DNA of 64,000 bases, from contig JAOTOM010004672.1 of assembly GCA_034440615.1 (NCBI GenBank), positions 1 to 64,000 of the forward strand. The letters are read 5' to 3'. Origin of the DNA: Ashinkailepas kermadecensis. Lineage: Eukaryota > Arthropoda > Thecostraca > Neolepadidae. The notes below the pieces were generated by a model, which saw only the letters and a list, made by a program, of their open reading frames with translations, had not been told where the DNA came from and made no database searches. The position numbers and the translations under genes are program-made. Positions 44,001 through 53,400 of the stretch are shown here, in pieces. Position 1 is the stretch's first letter, and each line of letters starts with the position of its first letter.

Positions 44001-46416
44001 AAGTCGAAGCAGTACCCTGGGCTCATCGGGAATGCATATTTGCGAATATGTGCGTGTGCTACTCAATGTCCTGAATTAAATTCCGAAATGTACGTGGAAT
44101 CCAACACCAAAACCAACGCCTAGCAGGAGCTTGTTCTGCCCTGTGTACAAAGTTTGGACTTACTGATTTTTTTCCATGGAGCTTGTGAACATTTAACTGT
44201 AGTAGCAGTCACCTTGTTCACTGTGTTGGTGGAGAATCATCCACATGAGCGCAAGTCTGCCAACAGAGGCACTGTTGGCATGTCAACACCCTCGGTTGCC
44301 TGTCATATTGCCGAATTGCTTCGGTCTCATCGTGAGTTTCACCGTCTCCGTCTGCCACCCTCCACTGTAAGACAAGAAATGGCGTCAGGACGCTAGTGCT
44401 TCGTGGAGAATGAACTCCGCGAAAACTACCGGAACCCGAAGAACGTTATGTAACCTTCCTGCACAACGCAATACCGGATCTACGGCCGGCACAAAGTAAA
44501 ACTGACAGAACATGCCTTTGCATGTCCCTGGCTGGGACTGCCCCGGGTGATATTTTGCGGCCGTCACGCGAATAGGTTCTGGCATGACGGCTGTCGTTTT
44601 CCCACCTGCACGAGGAACCTCATTGCTAGTTACAGACGGGTTAGCGTCAATGCGCCAATATGCAGTTTGGATATCGGCAGTGCGCTCATAATCCGTTCTG
44701 AAGAAGAAATGTTTGCAAATGGACCCCAAAAATAATACAAATGAATATTCTACCAAATAATACTAAAAATATTTTAATTCACATTACTTGGTAATGGTAT
44801 TGCAAATAATGGCATCAAAATGTATATTCCGCTGATAATTGATTGATTAATAATTAATCGGAAAAAAATCACATACCCGCTGAATGGCGCACTCTTCCTT
44901 GAATTCCCACCGATTATGGGACGGCTGCAGATTACATTGCGTTGCCATGGCGTCGATGGCCATGTGGTGCGTTGTATCCGAGCGTAAAATCACTGATGTA
45001 GTTGAGCGCACCCGAAGGTCTCAAACATAAATCAATCCCCAAGGATTACTATTTGAATTGTAATATATTGAGTTTGAGGTATAAACCGTCCATTGGCGCG
45101 AGGAGATGAGCACGTCGGAGGCTAGGTGAAGGTAATGGCTGGTCTCGTGACACCAGAGAGGCCCTTGTCCGCGCCCCACCAGATCCATCCCATTCGCAAC
45201 TCCAGCTGTAGTCCAGATACTCTGCCCGGGTGGGCTCGCTGAGCCTATAAGCGCGGATCCAGCCATGTCGCGGTACCAAGTGCATTCCACCTCGCTACTG
45301 CGCCACAAGTGTGATGATGCTTTCGTAATTTGAAGTTATAAAATCGATGTGATACGTAGATTGTCCGTTCTCAACCTTACCGACCCACAGTTGTCATTGC
45401 AGGTGTGTCAAGCAGACAGGTTTGTCGGTGCGAATGTGTCAGTGCTAGTGGCAGAATGTGCAGGAGTGTCAGTGGCTCCAGCTGTACTGACGGTGGTGTG
45501 GGGTGGAGGTGGCCGGTGCCAGCCTGTGGTGTGAGATGGCTCCAGCAGTACTGACGGTGGTATGTGGTGTAGGTAGCTCCAGCTGTATTGACGGTGGTAT
45601 GTGGTGTAGGTGGCTCCAGCTGTACTGACGGTGGTATGGGGTGTAGGTGGCCGGTGCGCTTGGTTTGAAATGGTCAAAGGGGAAAAAAAAGTAGTGCTTA
45701 AGCCAATAATTATCCAGGGTACTGACGGTGGTATGGGGTGTAGGTGGCCGGCGCCAGCCTGTGGTGTGAGATGGCTCCAGCAGGACTGACGGTGGTGTGG
45801 TGTGTAAGTGGTCGATGTCAGCCATTGGCGCGAGATAGCTCCAGCTGTACTTGCGGTAGTATGTGGTGTAGGTAGCTCCAGCTGTATTGCCGGTGCTATG
45901 TGGTGTAGGTGGCTCCAGCTGTACTGGCGGTGATGTGGGGTGTAGGTAGCTGTAGCTGTACTGACCGTTGTATGGGGTGGAGGTAGCTGCAGCTGTACTG
46001 GCGGTGGTATGTGGTGGAGGTAGCTGCAGCTGTTCTAGCCGTGGCATGGGTGTAGGTGGCTGCAGCTGCACTGGCGGTGGTATGGGGTGGAGGTGGCTCC
46101 AGCTGTTCTGACGATGGTATGGAGTGGAGGTGGCTGCAGCTGTACTGGTGGTGGTATGGAGTGGAGGTGGCCGGTGTGGCTACGTGGTGACCGTGCCCTC
46201 CGTGTCTACAGGTCGGTGGAGGCGGCCACATTCTCCCACTTCTCGGTGGGCTCCACCAGCGTGCTGGGCTCCCAGTACATGCTGCTGTTCTGCGTGCTGG
46301 TCGTGCTGGGCGTGCTGGGCCTGTACGTGCTGCGACTGCGGCGGCTGCGGCGCTCGCGGCCTCGCGTCAGACTGCTCTCCGAGCACGAGCCGATGCTGGC
46401 CGTGCGCGTCAGCTGA
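30504..46416 (+). CDS. ENTPD4: Ectonucleoside triphosphate diphosphohydrolase 4/7-type (GDA1/CD39 apyrase), ten exons
   Basis: Membrane-bound nucleoside di/triphosphatase; vertebrate ENTPD4 and ENTPD7 act in the Golgi, lysosome or vesicle lumen. Exons: 30504-30646, 32058-32252, 32743-32893, 37768-37911, 38823-38976, 41102-41247, 41447-41624, 42803-42991, 43717-43964, 46212-46416. All nine introns are GT-AG and every junction keeps frame; from ATG 30541 the product is 571 residues (human ENTPD4 about 616). Apyrase regions: DAGSSGSR (57-64), ATAGMR (141-146), GREEGIYQWIAIN (182-194), LDMGGAS (228-234), YGFSELWY (392-399). Membrane segments: about 8-28 and 526-544. The frame is open before 30541 (IGLPCQRLQQLS, like the ENTPD4 N-terminus), so an upstream exon may hold the true start. 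ENTPD4 and ENTPD7 cannot be told apart here. Nothing suggests a pseudogene. Confidence 0.92.
31617..32035 (+). repeat. Minisatellite with seven TGACGTCA palindromes
   Basis: Imperfect units (GTCGGTGACGTCATTGGCGG, GGCCACGGCCGTGTGT, GCTCACTGCTGCGGGCCGGT) repeat up to the acceptor of ENTPD exon 2. Seven full TGACGTCA motifs are present, the CREB/ATF consensus. The last unit, GTCGGTAACGTCACCGCC, lies within the presumed branch-point region of the exon 2 acceptor. Confidence 0.75.
32058..32252 (+). CDS. ENTPD4: ENTPD exon 2: apyrase region 1
   Basis: Acceptor GCTGCCACAG, donor CCAG/GTGGGT. Encodes GYAVVVDAGSSGSRAHIYVW (phosphate-binding region) and ends in phase 1, joined as Gly to exon 3. Confidence 0.92.
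32743..32893 (+). CDS. ENTPD4: ENTPD exon 3: apyrase region 2
   Basis: Acceptor GCTGCCGGCAG, donor AGAA/GTGAGT. Encodes RYLRPLLDFAAKHIPRDKH and MATAGMRMLAK. Ends in phase 2; Lys is completed by exon 4. Confidence 0.92.
33385..33890 (-). pseudogene. CR1-like LINE, C-terminal part of ORF2
   Basis: 33890-33591 carries VTQQEKDLGVILNTTLGTSEQ and YVRPHLEYYVQAWSPSYEKD. 33648-33385 continues in another frame with RERVHKRATQMVNG and ERLKKFNMLSLRHKRLRGDL, both standard CR1 blocks. A frameshift lies near 33640. Confidence 0.8.
33866..34999 (-). pseudogene. CR1-like reverse transcriptase with a lost catalytic Asp
   Basis: A 377-codon frame: MKPNKAAGPDGIYARVLRE, ENYRPVSLTSLVCKVLESII, motif A VAYLDFSKVFDKVPHKRL, GVPQGSVLGPLLFIIFANN and motif C KFAVDLKVF. 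Motif C normally reads FADD; here the first Asp is Val, which should inactivate the enzyme. The frame is otherwise open. Confidence 0.88.
35000..35782 (-). pseudogene. CR1-like LINE endonuclease and linker fragments
   Basis: 35782-35432 holds the endonuclease core (IGALYRSGTLPHSQQLELDK, LILGDFNLKGYENVG, SFLDLVFSDLSD). 35392-35000 holds the linker (DCMRAALSAIEWEGEFSNLN, KKPAWP-like block). Separate frames, with decay between 35393 and 35431. Confidence 0.75.
35991..37030. other. ENTPD intron sequence without recognised features
   Basis: Intron between exons 3 and 4, between the LINE and the 47-bp array. A small repetition of CCTCTGGCAGTGGTTGCA occurs near 36370-36415. No gene seen. Confidence 0.4.
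37031..37698 (+). repeat. 47-bp minisatellite, about 14 units
   Basis: Unit GCCAGCGTGACGATGGCTCA, then CACGATACCATGGAATGGTGGAATGGT, with partial units near 37340, 37480 and 37560. It ends 69 bp before the acceptor of ENTPD exon 4. ORFs of 110-142 residues across it are repeat artefacts. Confidence 0.9.
37768..37911 (+). CDS. ENTPD4: ENTPD exon 4: apyrase region 3
   Basis: Acceptor GCACGTGCGCAG, donor GGCAG/GTGAGG. Encodes EQAAIISQLRLYIQQKYNF and GREEGIYQWIAINFALG; region 3 contains the catalytic Glu of the family. Phase 2 at both ends. Confidence 0.93.
38229..38790 (+). repeat. Degenerate minisatellite, unit of about 28 bp
   Basis: Repeats of ATGAATAGCTTCCAGG, then AGTTGTGCTGT, in about 20 diverged units, ending roughly 30 bp before the acceptor of ENTPD exon 5. 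The 128-residue minus-strand frame through it is an artefact. Confidence 0.85.
38823..38976 (+). CDS. ENTPD4: ENTPD exon 5: apyrase region 4
   Basis: Acceptor TTGGCGTTCAG, donor TGCTG/GTGAGC. Encodes TVGALDMGGASMQIGFEV. Ends in phase 0. Confidence 0.93.
39000..40960. other. ENTPD intron sequence, interspersed-repeat-like in part
   Basis: Intron between exons 5 and 6. The part 39700-39900 (AATAGAGTGGTGAATTTGAG) reads like an interspersed repeat but no second copy is in the window. No gene seen. Confidence 0.35.
40962..41043 (+). repeat. ATG trinucleotide microsatellite
   Basis: GATGAAT units followed by about 19 GAT/ATG repeats, ending some 58 bp before the acceptor of ENTPD exon 6. Confidence 0.9.
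41102..41247 (+). CDS. ENTPD4: ENTPD exon 6
   Basis: Acceptor GGCGCCGGCAG, chosen because phase 0 continues exon 5; donor GCCAG/GTGAGC. Encodes INLGCADHDREHTYRVYVTT, then FLGYGANEAYRRH, the ENTPD4-like block between regions 4 and 5. Ends in phase 2. Confidence 0.9.
41241..41339 (+). repeat. 33-34 bp tandem repeat carrying the exon 6 donor site
   Basis: Three units of GCGCGCCAG plus GTGAGCC(C)CGAGCC. The first is the true exon end and donor (GT at 41248), the second is an intact copy (GT at 41281), and the third has CTGAGC in place of GTGAGC (41315). Use of the second donor would add 33 nt but meets an in-frame TGA at once. Confidence 0.85.
41447..41624 (+). CDS. ENTPD4: ENTPD exon 7
   Basis: Acceptor CCGGCCCACAG, donor AGCAG/GTCAGC. 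Encodes NTTRKLYDPCLVRDFSD and LGTGDWHQCEQMV (cysteine pairs and N-glycosylation sites of the luminal domain). Ends in phase 0. Confidence 0.92.
41889..41995. repeat. CGCGCCACCC decamer microsatellite
   Basis: About eleven units of CGCGCCACCC with one-base variants, in the intron after exon 7. Confidence 0.9.
42485..42802 (+). repeat. 68-76 bp array carrying 3' splice-site units
   Basis: Units contain GTGGCTCGTGACTGGTGTGT, a CCTGACGGTGACGGTCGG stretch and CCCCAG/ATAGTGG. Copies of the exon boundary fall at 42583, 42659, 42735 (AG changed to GA) and the true one at 42803. Two minus-strand frames through it are artefacts. Confidence 0.88.
42803..42991 (+). CDS. ENTPD4: ENTPD exon 8: apyrase region 5
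   Basis: Acceptor GTCGGCCCCAG, donor GCAAAG/GTAGGC. Exactly 63 codons, phase 0 both sides. Encodes ADTELYGFSELWYSMEDTLR (region 5) and GRFSQTAK. Confidence 0.93.
43381..43710 (+). repeat. 15-bp minisatellite (CTGACCACCATGTTG type)
   Basis: About 20 imperfect units of (C/G)TGACCACCATG(C/T)TGA running into the acceptor of ENTPD exon 9. Every unit contains CTGAC, a branch-point-like pentamer. ORFs of 160-214 residues here are repeat artefacts joined to the exon. Confidence 0.9.
43717..43964 (+). CDS. ENTPD4: ENTPD exon 9
   Basis: Acceptor CACACGCCAG, donor GTCCG/GTGAGT. Encodes DYCVTGWPTILRRRSQGLYG, QCFKSVYLTAALHDGLGLP and TWTLGALLYKLRFLPVR, the last block being especially close to vertebrate ENTPD4. 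Ends in phase 2. Confidence 0.93.
44120..45400. other. ENTPD intron sequence without recognised features
   Basis: Intron between exons 9 and 10, before the next array. Open frames near 44154-44396 (plus) and 44385-44756 (minus) lack any recognised domain. No RNA gene or element was identified. Confidence 0.35.
45430..46180 (+). repeat. Degenerate minisatellite of about 36-38 bp units
   Basis: Roughly 18 units of GTGGCTCCAGCTGTACTGAC, then GGTGGTATGGGGTGTAG, with variants. A 60-bp unrelated segment interrupts it near 45655-45715. It ends about 30 bp before the acceptor of the last ENTPD exon. The 200-residue minus-strand frame is an artefact. Confidence 0.88.
46212..46416 (+). CDS. ENTPD4: ENTPD exon 10: C-terminal membrane segment and stop
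   Basis: Acceptor CGTGTCTACAG. Encodes the membrane span YMLLFCVLVVLGVLGLYVL, a basic LRLRRLRRSRPR stretch and a short acidic-to-Ser cytosolic tail; TGA at 46414-46416. The basic run after the span parallels the ENTPD4/7 C-terminus. Confidence 0.9.
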
Positions 46417-46605
46417 CCAGGCCTGCGTCCGCTCTAGACACTGCTGCTCAGCTGGCCTGCTGCATGGTCGGTGGTACGCTAGGACGGGCGGCACCAGGAC
46501 CACGCTGGGACCACATCACTAGATGAGGTGTACTACGCACAGTTTTTGCCTTCCGGTGGCGGCTGGCCGCTTCGGTGATCTCGGTATGGGGGAGGGGGAA
46601 GCAGG

Positions 46606-46640
46606 GCAGGGCAGGACCGGACCGGACCGGACCGGACCGG
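46606..46640. repeat. CCGGA pentamer microsatellite
   Basis: About six tandem CCGGA units, downstream of the ENTPD stop, possibly in its 3' UTR. Confidence 0.85.
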
Positions 46641-47125
46641 ATAATTGGCCGACACTGCTCGTGTAGCGTCTGTCCGGCGACTGGCTGCGTTAGTCCTGAC
46701 CACCACTGGTCTAGATCGGATAGTCGTCTGTGGAGACCCAACTCCAGTCCAGGCCATCATCTAGCACGGGCTGCGTTTTAACTCTGCGAACTCGCATTAT
46801 TTAATTTGTCCAAGCAGCCGGGACGAAGCGTCGGGATGAAAATCGAGGGATGGCTCGTCGATCGAGTCTCAGACTGCGTGCTGCACCGTTATTGCGACCG
46901 TCTCCACCCCTGAAGTGGAGAAACGAGAAAAATACGATTATCCCTGCATGGCACGTGAATACCGAATGATGCCGACGGGCGGCGTTATCAGAGCCTGGGT
47001 GGCTGCGGAGTGTTGAGGCTCACCTGCAGCGGCGACTCGGATGCCACTCTATGGCGACCAGTCAGGCTGCGACCCTACACGTGAGTGCAGCACGCCCCGG
47101 CACCGGCACCGGCACCGCCACCCTG
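46641..47125. other. ENTPD downstream sequence
   Basis: Probable 3' UTR and flank of ENTPD. No AATAAA polyadenylation signal was seen close to the stop, so the mRNA end is not placed. Confidence 0.4.
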
Positions 47126-47365
47126 TCAGCCTGCTGATGGCCATCCAGAGTCGCCGGCCAGGCTGCTGACGGCCACCCAGGGTCGCCGGTCAGGTTGCTG
47201 ACGGCCACCCTGAGTCGCCGGTCAGGCCGCTGACGGCCACCCAGAGTCGCCGGTCAGGTTGCTGACGGCCACCCTGAGTCGCCGGTCAGGCTGCTGACGG
47301 CCACCCTGAGTCGCCGGTCAGGCCGCTGACGGCCACCCAGAGTCGCCGGTCAGGCTGCTACCCTA
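47126..47365. repeat. 32-bp minisatellite, about seven units
   Basis: Unit GCTGACGGCCACCCTGAGTC, then GCCGGTCAGGCT, with CCCAGAG and TTGCTG variants. Confidence 0.88.
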
Positions 47366-48750
47366 CACGTAAGTGCAGTACGCGCCGGCACCGCCACCCG
47401 CCTGGTCTCTGACGGCCACCTAGACAGGGACGACTGCCTATTGTGATAGTCACAGACGACTTCAGACCAGTTAGCTCTTTACATGGCTTCGAATAATGAG
47501 CGTTGCACATTTTATCGCGCTTGCTTTCCTTTTTGCTCTTCCTGCGACTTCATACCATTCAGACTGTAAAGTGATGTAAAAAGCTGAAGGTTTCGCTGCG
47601 GCACTATCCAGATATCGTCCATTTTACAATTTGTTTTATGAATGAAAGGTTCACATACCCGGTATAGGAAAAAACATTGTAAGCAGCACCACAATTCAAG
47701 GTCCTGCTTACCACCGACTTCAACTTCAGAAACAGTCGAAATTCTTCTATGAGATTATATTAATCATGTTAACTGGTTATGATACATTACAATGATTTTA
47801 ACATACTAACTGAATTGTAGGCGTATTGTGTAACAAATGATTAATGACGTACCCACATTCGGAAATGATGCACGTACATAGGTCGGAACGTTATTACAGC
47901 GCATTCTCGTGAACCTGTACTTTGATGGCCCCAATTAATATACCACTTTGTTCCTGCATGAGATCTGGACACTTTCTATCTTTGCATCCCCTCACTCATG
48001 TATTGCACCAATGTTGATCCGATGTTGTTTATTTCCCTGCTTTTTCGCCCTTTAATAATATTCCTCTCGTCCCCTCCTAGCGCGTGTTTCTTGCTTCGAT
48101 GGCATTGCCTCGGCTGCTTACTGAAAGCAGCTTCCTGCAACGGATGTGTGACCGTGAATCCTGTATTGTTCTTGTTTACTGATTTGAACACTTGACGATA
48201 CCTGGGTCGGTATCGAAATTCCTTGCATCGGTATAAACATTTGGGTGTAGTCGAGAAGTACATCATCGTGTGCAGCCATAGACAGGTAGGCGTAGTGCTT
48301 TAGACTCGCGACTTATTCGCAAGCTGGTCGAAGTTTTCCTGCGATTGGTATTGCTATATACGTTTGTTTTCTTTATTTATTTGCGTGTTCCTCATATCAC
48401 TTGAATAGTTCTGGTGCACACACGACTTTGCCGTCCTTTCGGTGGTTGCACTACGAGCTACACTCGTCCAACACGAGTGTATTCGACTACGAACGTGCAA
48501 TTGGGTTTCCTAGTCTTGCAGTATGTGACATCATAGGCAAACTGTGCCTCTATATTGAAGTGTTGTTAACTGCGGGCTATCGGCAGTGGTTTTATCGTGT
48601 CCCACCACACATGTCCAGGTGTGTGTTCCGCTTGCGGCCGTCGTTGCGAACAGTGAGCCTTTCAACGGCGGTTAGGACAGTGTCCCAAGTGCACGCTGTT
48701 GGTTTGGTGCTGACGCAACGCCCCATGAATGTCACCGGAGAGCACGAGAT
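47366..48750. other. Intergenic stretch between two convergent genes
   Basis: No coding exon, RNA gene or repeat recognised. Open frames are short and unsupported. Confidence 0.4.
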
Positions 48751-48754
48751 GTTG

Positions 48755-49022
48755 AGGGCTGGGATGTTGCGCTGGCGCCGTATGGTGTATGGGCTGGAAT
48801 GTTGCGCTGGCGCCGTATGTTTACGGGCTGGAATGTTGCGCTGGCGCCATATGGTGTATGGGCTGGAATGTTGCGCTGGCGCCGTATGTTTACGGGCTGG
48901 AATGTTGCGCTGGCGCCATATGGTGTATGGGCTGGAATGTTGCGCTGGCGCCATATGGTGTATGGGCTGGAATGTTGCGCTGGCGCAGTCTGTTGTATTG
49001 GCTGGGATGTTGCGCTGGCGTC
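48755..49022. repeat. 34-35 bp minisatellite, about eight units
   Basis: Unit GGGCTGGAATGTTGCGCTGG, then CGCCATATGGTGTAT or CGCCGTATGTTTAC alternating. Frames of 79-229 residues across it come from the repeat. Confidence 0.88.
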
Positions 49023-49860
49023 GTGTAGGATGTTGTTGCGAACACAACTGTGACTGTGATGACGACCAGTCACAGTGGGGAAATGTGTGAGTGTGCATGC
49101 TGGGGCGTGAGGTGCTGGGAGAAATCAGAAATGACGGATAGAACAAGCAAATAAAGCGTTGCGAAGGACAGAGCCGCAAGTTGTCATGTGCCACTGAAGC
49201 TGTGGCGTGAGAAACCGCGGCGACAAACCCGGCTGGGTCAGAACAGTTTCGACTTTAAAGAGCAGTCATCCCGAGCGGTGTATTGCAGTGCTGCGTCATT
49301 CGTCTCGCAACTGTGGAGTCAAGCAATAGAATCAGGCGCTGCTACTCGTCAAATAGTACAGAAACGCGGAATCTATGCAGGGGAAAGCACGCTCGCAAAC
49401 CAGCCATAGACGATGGAAGGCTTGGGTATACAGCCGCGCGCGCGTACCAGACCTTTGGGGCGTATTATATACTGGTAATTGTGTCTATACGTCTCGAGCA
49501 CGAAAGCCAAAAACTTTCACCAAAACTGTTGTCCAATTATAGCGTATGGTTAAAAGAGCAAAAATATAATGCAAATAAATTACCTGGTATATTTAGGTTC
49601 CAGTTCAACTACTATAACTGAGACCCGAATCAGCCGCTGACAGTACAGATCCCTCATACTTTGGTCTAGCGAAATAATGCCAACAATCACTGGCGTCGTT
49701 CGCATACAACACGTAATATAATCTATACTAATGCAACGACCAAGGGTGTCAAGTTAATATGGCCAGACACCCCGTTCGTTTTCAGTCACAGCAAGATAAA
49801 TAGTTGGGTCATGCGCTCGGCCGCGTCAGTGAAAAGCGCCGGCCGCCGCGTTCCGAACAG
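49023..49860. other. Intergenic stretch
   Basis: AT-richer, no gene recognised. Lies downstream of the CCT stop on the minus strand and may include its 3' UTR; no AATAAA was placed. Confidence 0.35.
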
Positions 49861-49867
49861 GGCGCAA

Positions 49868-50075
49868 CACCGGCGCCGACTCGTCGAGTCGGCCGGCAGC
49901 TGCTCCAGCTGGTACTGGGCGCCGACAGTCGGTCCCTGATCTGGTACCGGGCGCCGACGGTCGGTCCCTGGTCTCGGCTCTGGCACCGGTCGCCGAGTCG
50001 ACGAGTCGGCCGGCAGCTGCTCCAGCTGGTACTGGGCGCCGACGGTCGGTCCCTGGTCTCGGCTCTGGCACCAGG
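49868..50075. repeat. Tandem duplication of about 115-120 bp
   Basis: GAGTCGGCCGGCAGCTGCTC, then CAGCTGGTACTGGGCGCCGAC, occurs at about 49885 and 50002, with GCGCCGACGGTCGGTCCCTG also repeated between. It lies just beyond the CCT stop codon, probably in the 3' UTR. Confidence 0.8.
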
Positions 50076-50282
50076 CACCCACGGCCAAGCTCTTGCATCC
50101 GCTGCGATGATCCTATGTCCCCAGTGACGCTCCCATATCCACGACACGCTGTCATTTCCCCGGCGATGCTGACATATCCCCGGTGCACAGATGTCCGCCC
50201 GTGGCGGCTGTGCTGGCGCTGGCGGGGCTGTGCTGTGCTAGTGGTGGGCCACCACCTCTGCGCAGGAGCTGGCGGGACTGTG

Positions 50283-50409
50283 CTAGTGTTGGGCCACAGC
50301 CAGGCCGACGTCCTGCTCCTCGTCGTCTGAGTAGTCGGCGGTGACGGTGGCGCCGGCGATGGCATCCAGACCGTCTGACGAGCGCAGGCGGCGCACCTTG
50401 GTAGGTGGA
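50283..50409 (-). CDS. Pcyt1: CCT last coding exon, acidic C-terminus
   Basis: Acceptor TGTTGACAG at 50410-50411; stop TAG at 50283-50285. The first base completes Ser with exon 52169-52275, giving [16 protein letters not shown] and [15 protein letters not shown], comparable to the YDISEDEED-type end of vertebrate CCT. The acceptor was chosen by phase and similarity. Confidence 0.82.
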
Positions 50410-53400
50410 CTGTCAACACGACCGGCAGGTCAGGTCAGACCGGTGTGGCCTGAACGGCATATTGTACGCACGACAATCACACCGGGTCAGGCAGAAATCG
50501 ACACAGAAGTCACGCGGTCGACACAGGTCACAGACGACACAGGGGTTAAACGCGGACGACGTAAGGTCGCATACCGACGACACAGGCCAGGTTATAAAAA
50601 TAGGCTGTTGCTGGATTTTAGCATCCAGAACACTATTCTCTCCAGAAAGTCATAATCTCATTTTTCGAATTTGGAGGTTGAATGGTGCTGCTTGACAATG
50701 AACTGCTCTGTGATAAAGTGCTTAAGGTTCACTGGAAAGTGCAAGCTAAGATTCTGGTGCCACAGGTTTGAATAAAAATATCCTTCCATATTCGATTACC
50801 GCAAAAAAAATATATATACATCCAGGATTGCAAAACACATTCTACTCTAGGCATAGGGGACAAATACAGACAACATAAGATCACGTATGGACGACGGGGG
50901 TTAAATAGACAGCGTAAGGGTGAAGTACGGCCGGCACGGGGCGGAATACAGGCGGCACAAGGGCAAAATGCGGACGTTACAGGGGTCGCATACATACGAA
51001 GCAGCAGTCTCGTAGTTGTGCAGAACTAACACCGCAAAATATAGTTGCTGCCTAGTGTTTTGTAGTGTCTTACTTTTAATTACACATCCCTTTCTTACAC
51101 ATGGTGGACTTCAGCTGTATGACTAGAGAGATGTTCCATTATGTCACCTTACTTTCAACTACACTACTAGTCTTTCGTGACGAAAATAAACTTAGAGAAC
51201 ATGTTTCTTTTCGTTCCAGCAGACCAAATGAAAGGACAAAACGAAGTGCACCCTGATAACAACTTATTGCACTTGCAACAAAACTAACGAAAAACTCAAC
51301 ATTCATGCTACAGCGATGCCTACATCACGACTCGTTACACCACCCCAACCCGTTACGTTACCATATATCATACCCCACCTCAATCGTTACGCACTTCCAA
51401 AATTTCAATGTCTGGGACATCTGTGGCTATGAACTTTGCACCGCCTGGGTGATACAAGAGTGCGTCTGCTGACGTCGGACTGTGGCGAGACTGGTCACCT
51501 GGCTATGACATCATCTTGTCTGACCTCGGTATCTGGGGTGATACAAGAGGGGGTCTGCGGACGTCGGCCTGTGGCAAGACTGGTCACCTGACTATGACAT
51601 CATCTTAGCATAATAGCTGAATCTGCCGGCAGCCAGCACATCGGCACTACGGCGCACCTATCCCTGCACGAGGACAAGTCCGGCTCCCCCGGACAGACGC
51701 AATTCCCTTCACTTGTCTGCAGCAATCCTACATGATTTCGTTCGGATAATGAATCCACCCGTTTCCACGACAGTGTCCCGTTCTTGGTTGTTGTTGGTTA
51801 TTGGTTTTACGACACGTCGACCGTTGAGTCATGTAGCGTCGCCAATCTCTCACGCCGATTGGTCGCGGGCGAAGAGTAGCGACAGGTGAGACTCGAACCG
51901 ACAACCTTTCGATTGTGAGACGAGCATCTTACCCCTAGACCACTCGTCCCCGACAGTGTGCCGTTCGACTGCGCCGTGACGAGAGCCGAGAAGAGCGGAG
52001 CGAGTGCAAGGCGTGGCGGGAACGCCTCACCTGTGCAGTCCGCCGTGACGAGAGCCGAGAAGAGCGGAGCGAGTGCAGGGAGTGGCGGGAACGCCTCACC
52101 TGTGCAGTCCGCCGTGACGAGAGCCGAGAGGAGCGGAGCGAGTGCAGGGAGTGGCGGGAACGCCTCACCTGTGCAGTCCGTCCGTCTCGGTGTCGCTGTT
52201 GGAGGAGGGCGTCGGCGACGACGGCGGCGACACGGCCGACATCACGGCCTGCGTCGAGTCGGACAACATCCGGTTCTGCGGCGACACGTATGTTGTTATT
52301 GGGGTTTAGGGGCGCATCAACTGCGTGTGTTATACAGCTGCAGCGACAAGTGGAGAACCATGTGTGTGACATGTGATGAGCGGTGCCGGGGCGTGCAAGA
52401 GAGAGCTGGTGTAAGACTCAGCTGGCCTGCGGCAGCTGCCGCCTGTGTCTGCGTTAACGCAGTAGGTGGCCAGACGTGTCTGGATAAGCAGAGTGGCAGG
52501 AGGGTCTGATGCGGTCTGTCAAGTGCTTTGTATGCGAAAATGTCAGCAGTATTTAAAATGTGTGACAAAAGTAGCATACATACATACATAAGTAGCAAGA
52601 GGTGCCCTGTAGTGGTCGGCGGGGTGCCATGAGGTGCTCTGTGGCGGTCGGCGAGGTATCACGTGGTAGTCAGCGAGGTGCTATGAGGTGCCCTGTGGCG
52701 GTCGAGACAACAGAAATGAAGTGCTCTCGATGGGGGTTGTCTCAGCGTAAGTGTGGGAGGCCAAGACGAGATGAATAGTAGAAAAGGGTGCATTTCACCT
52801 ACCACGTGTCGCATCATTGATAACATCCTCCAATAAGCAAACAGCGTGCACTGGCGAGAAGTACCAGGGAACGAATTTTATCGAGCAGCGGTACGTGACA
52901 ACGGTGGACCCACAAGTTCGCCTTTGATTGAGATATTCCAGATAGAGCCAGGGTGCCAACCAACAGCAGTAGCTTGGCAACACTGGCTTCCGCTGACGAC
53001 TCACGAAGCGTCCTTCCCTGCCGAACATCATGAGGAACGAGTCGATGAACTCCCGACTTCGGTCTTCCCACTTCTGGATGAACTCGGCGCGCTTGTCGGA
53101 TATATCGGCAATAGCCTTTTTACCCCGGTGCTTCAACTCGTCCATTTTGTTCTGGATCCGGAACTTCTTCTCCTGAAGAATGACCGCGTTAATAATGTTA
53201 TGGTTTTCCGAACTGACGGCCCGCAACTCGTGTACGATCCACGGGACCCCAGGTATCGCCAGGGACTGAAATAGAGGTCGTCCCACGGGACAATTGCTAA
53301 GCAGGGACTGAAATCGAGTGGATCGTCTCACGTGACTGAAGGTGTCGGAGGGAAGAGAACTGGAGAGTGAACTGGAGAGGGGTCGTTCCACAGGAACGAA

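Noticed and set aside
44154..44756. Frames of 80 and 123 residues in the last ENTPD intron
   Set aside because: No transposase or host protein motif could be recognised; left as intron.
45469..46231. 200-residue and 111-residue minus-strand frames rich in Thr/Pro/Ser
   Set aside because: Antisense translations of the 36-38 bp minisatellite.
30541..46416. Functional link between ENTPD and CCT because of their neighbouring position
   Set aside because: They are convergent with separate 3' ends about 3.9 kb apart; nothing in the sequence shows co-regulation.
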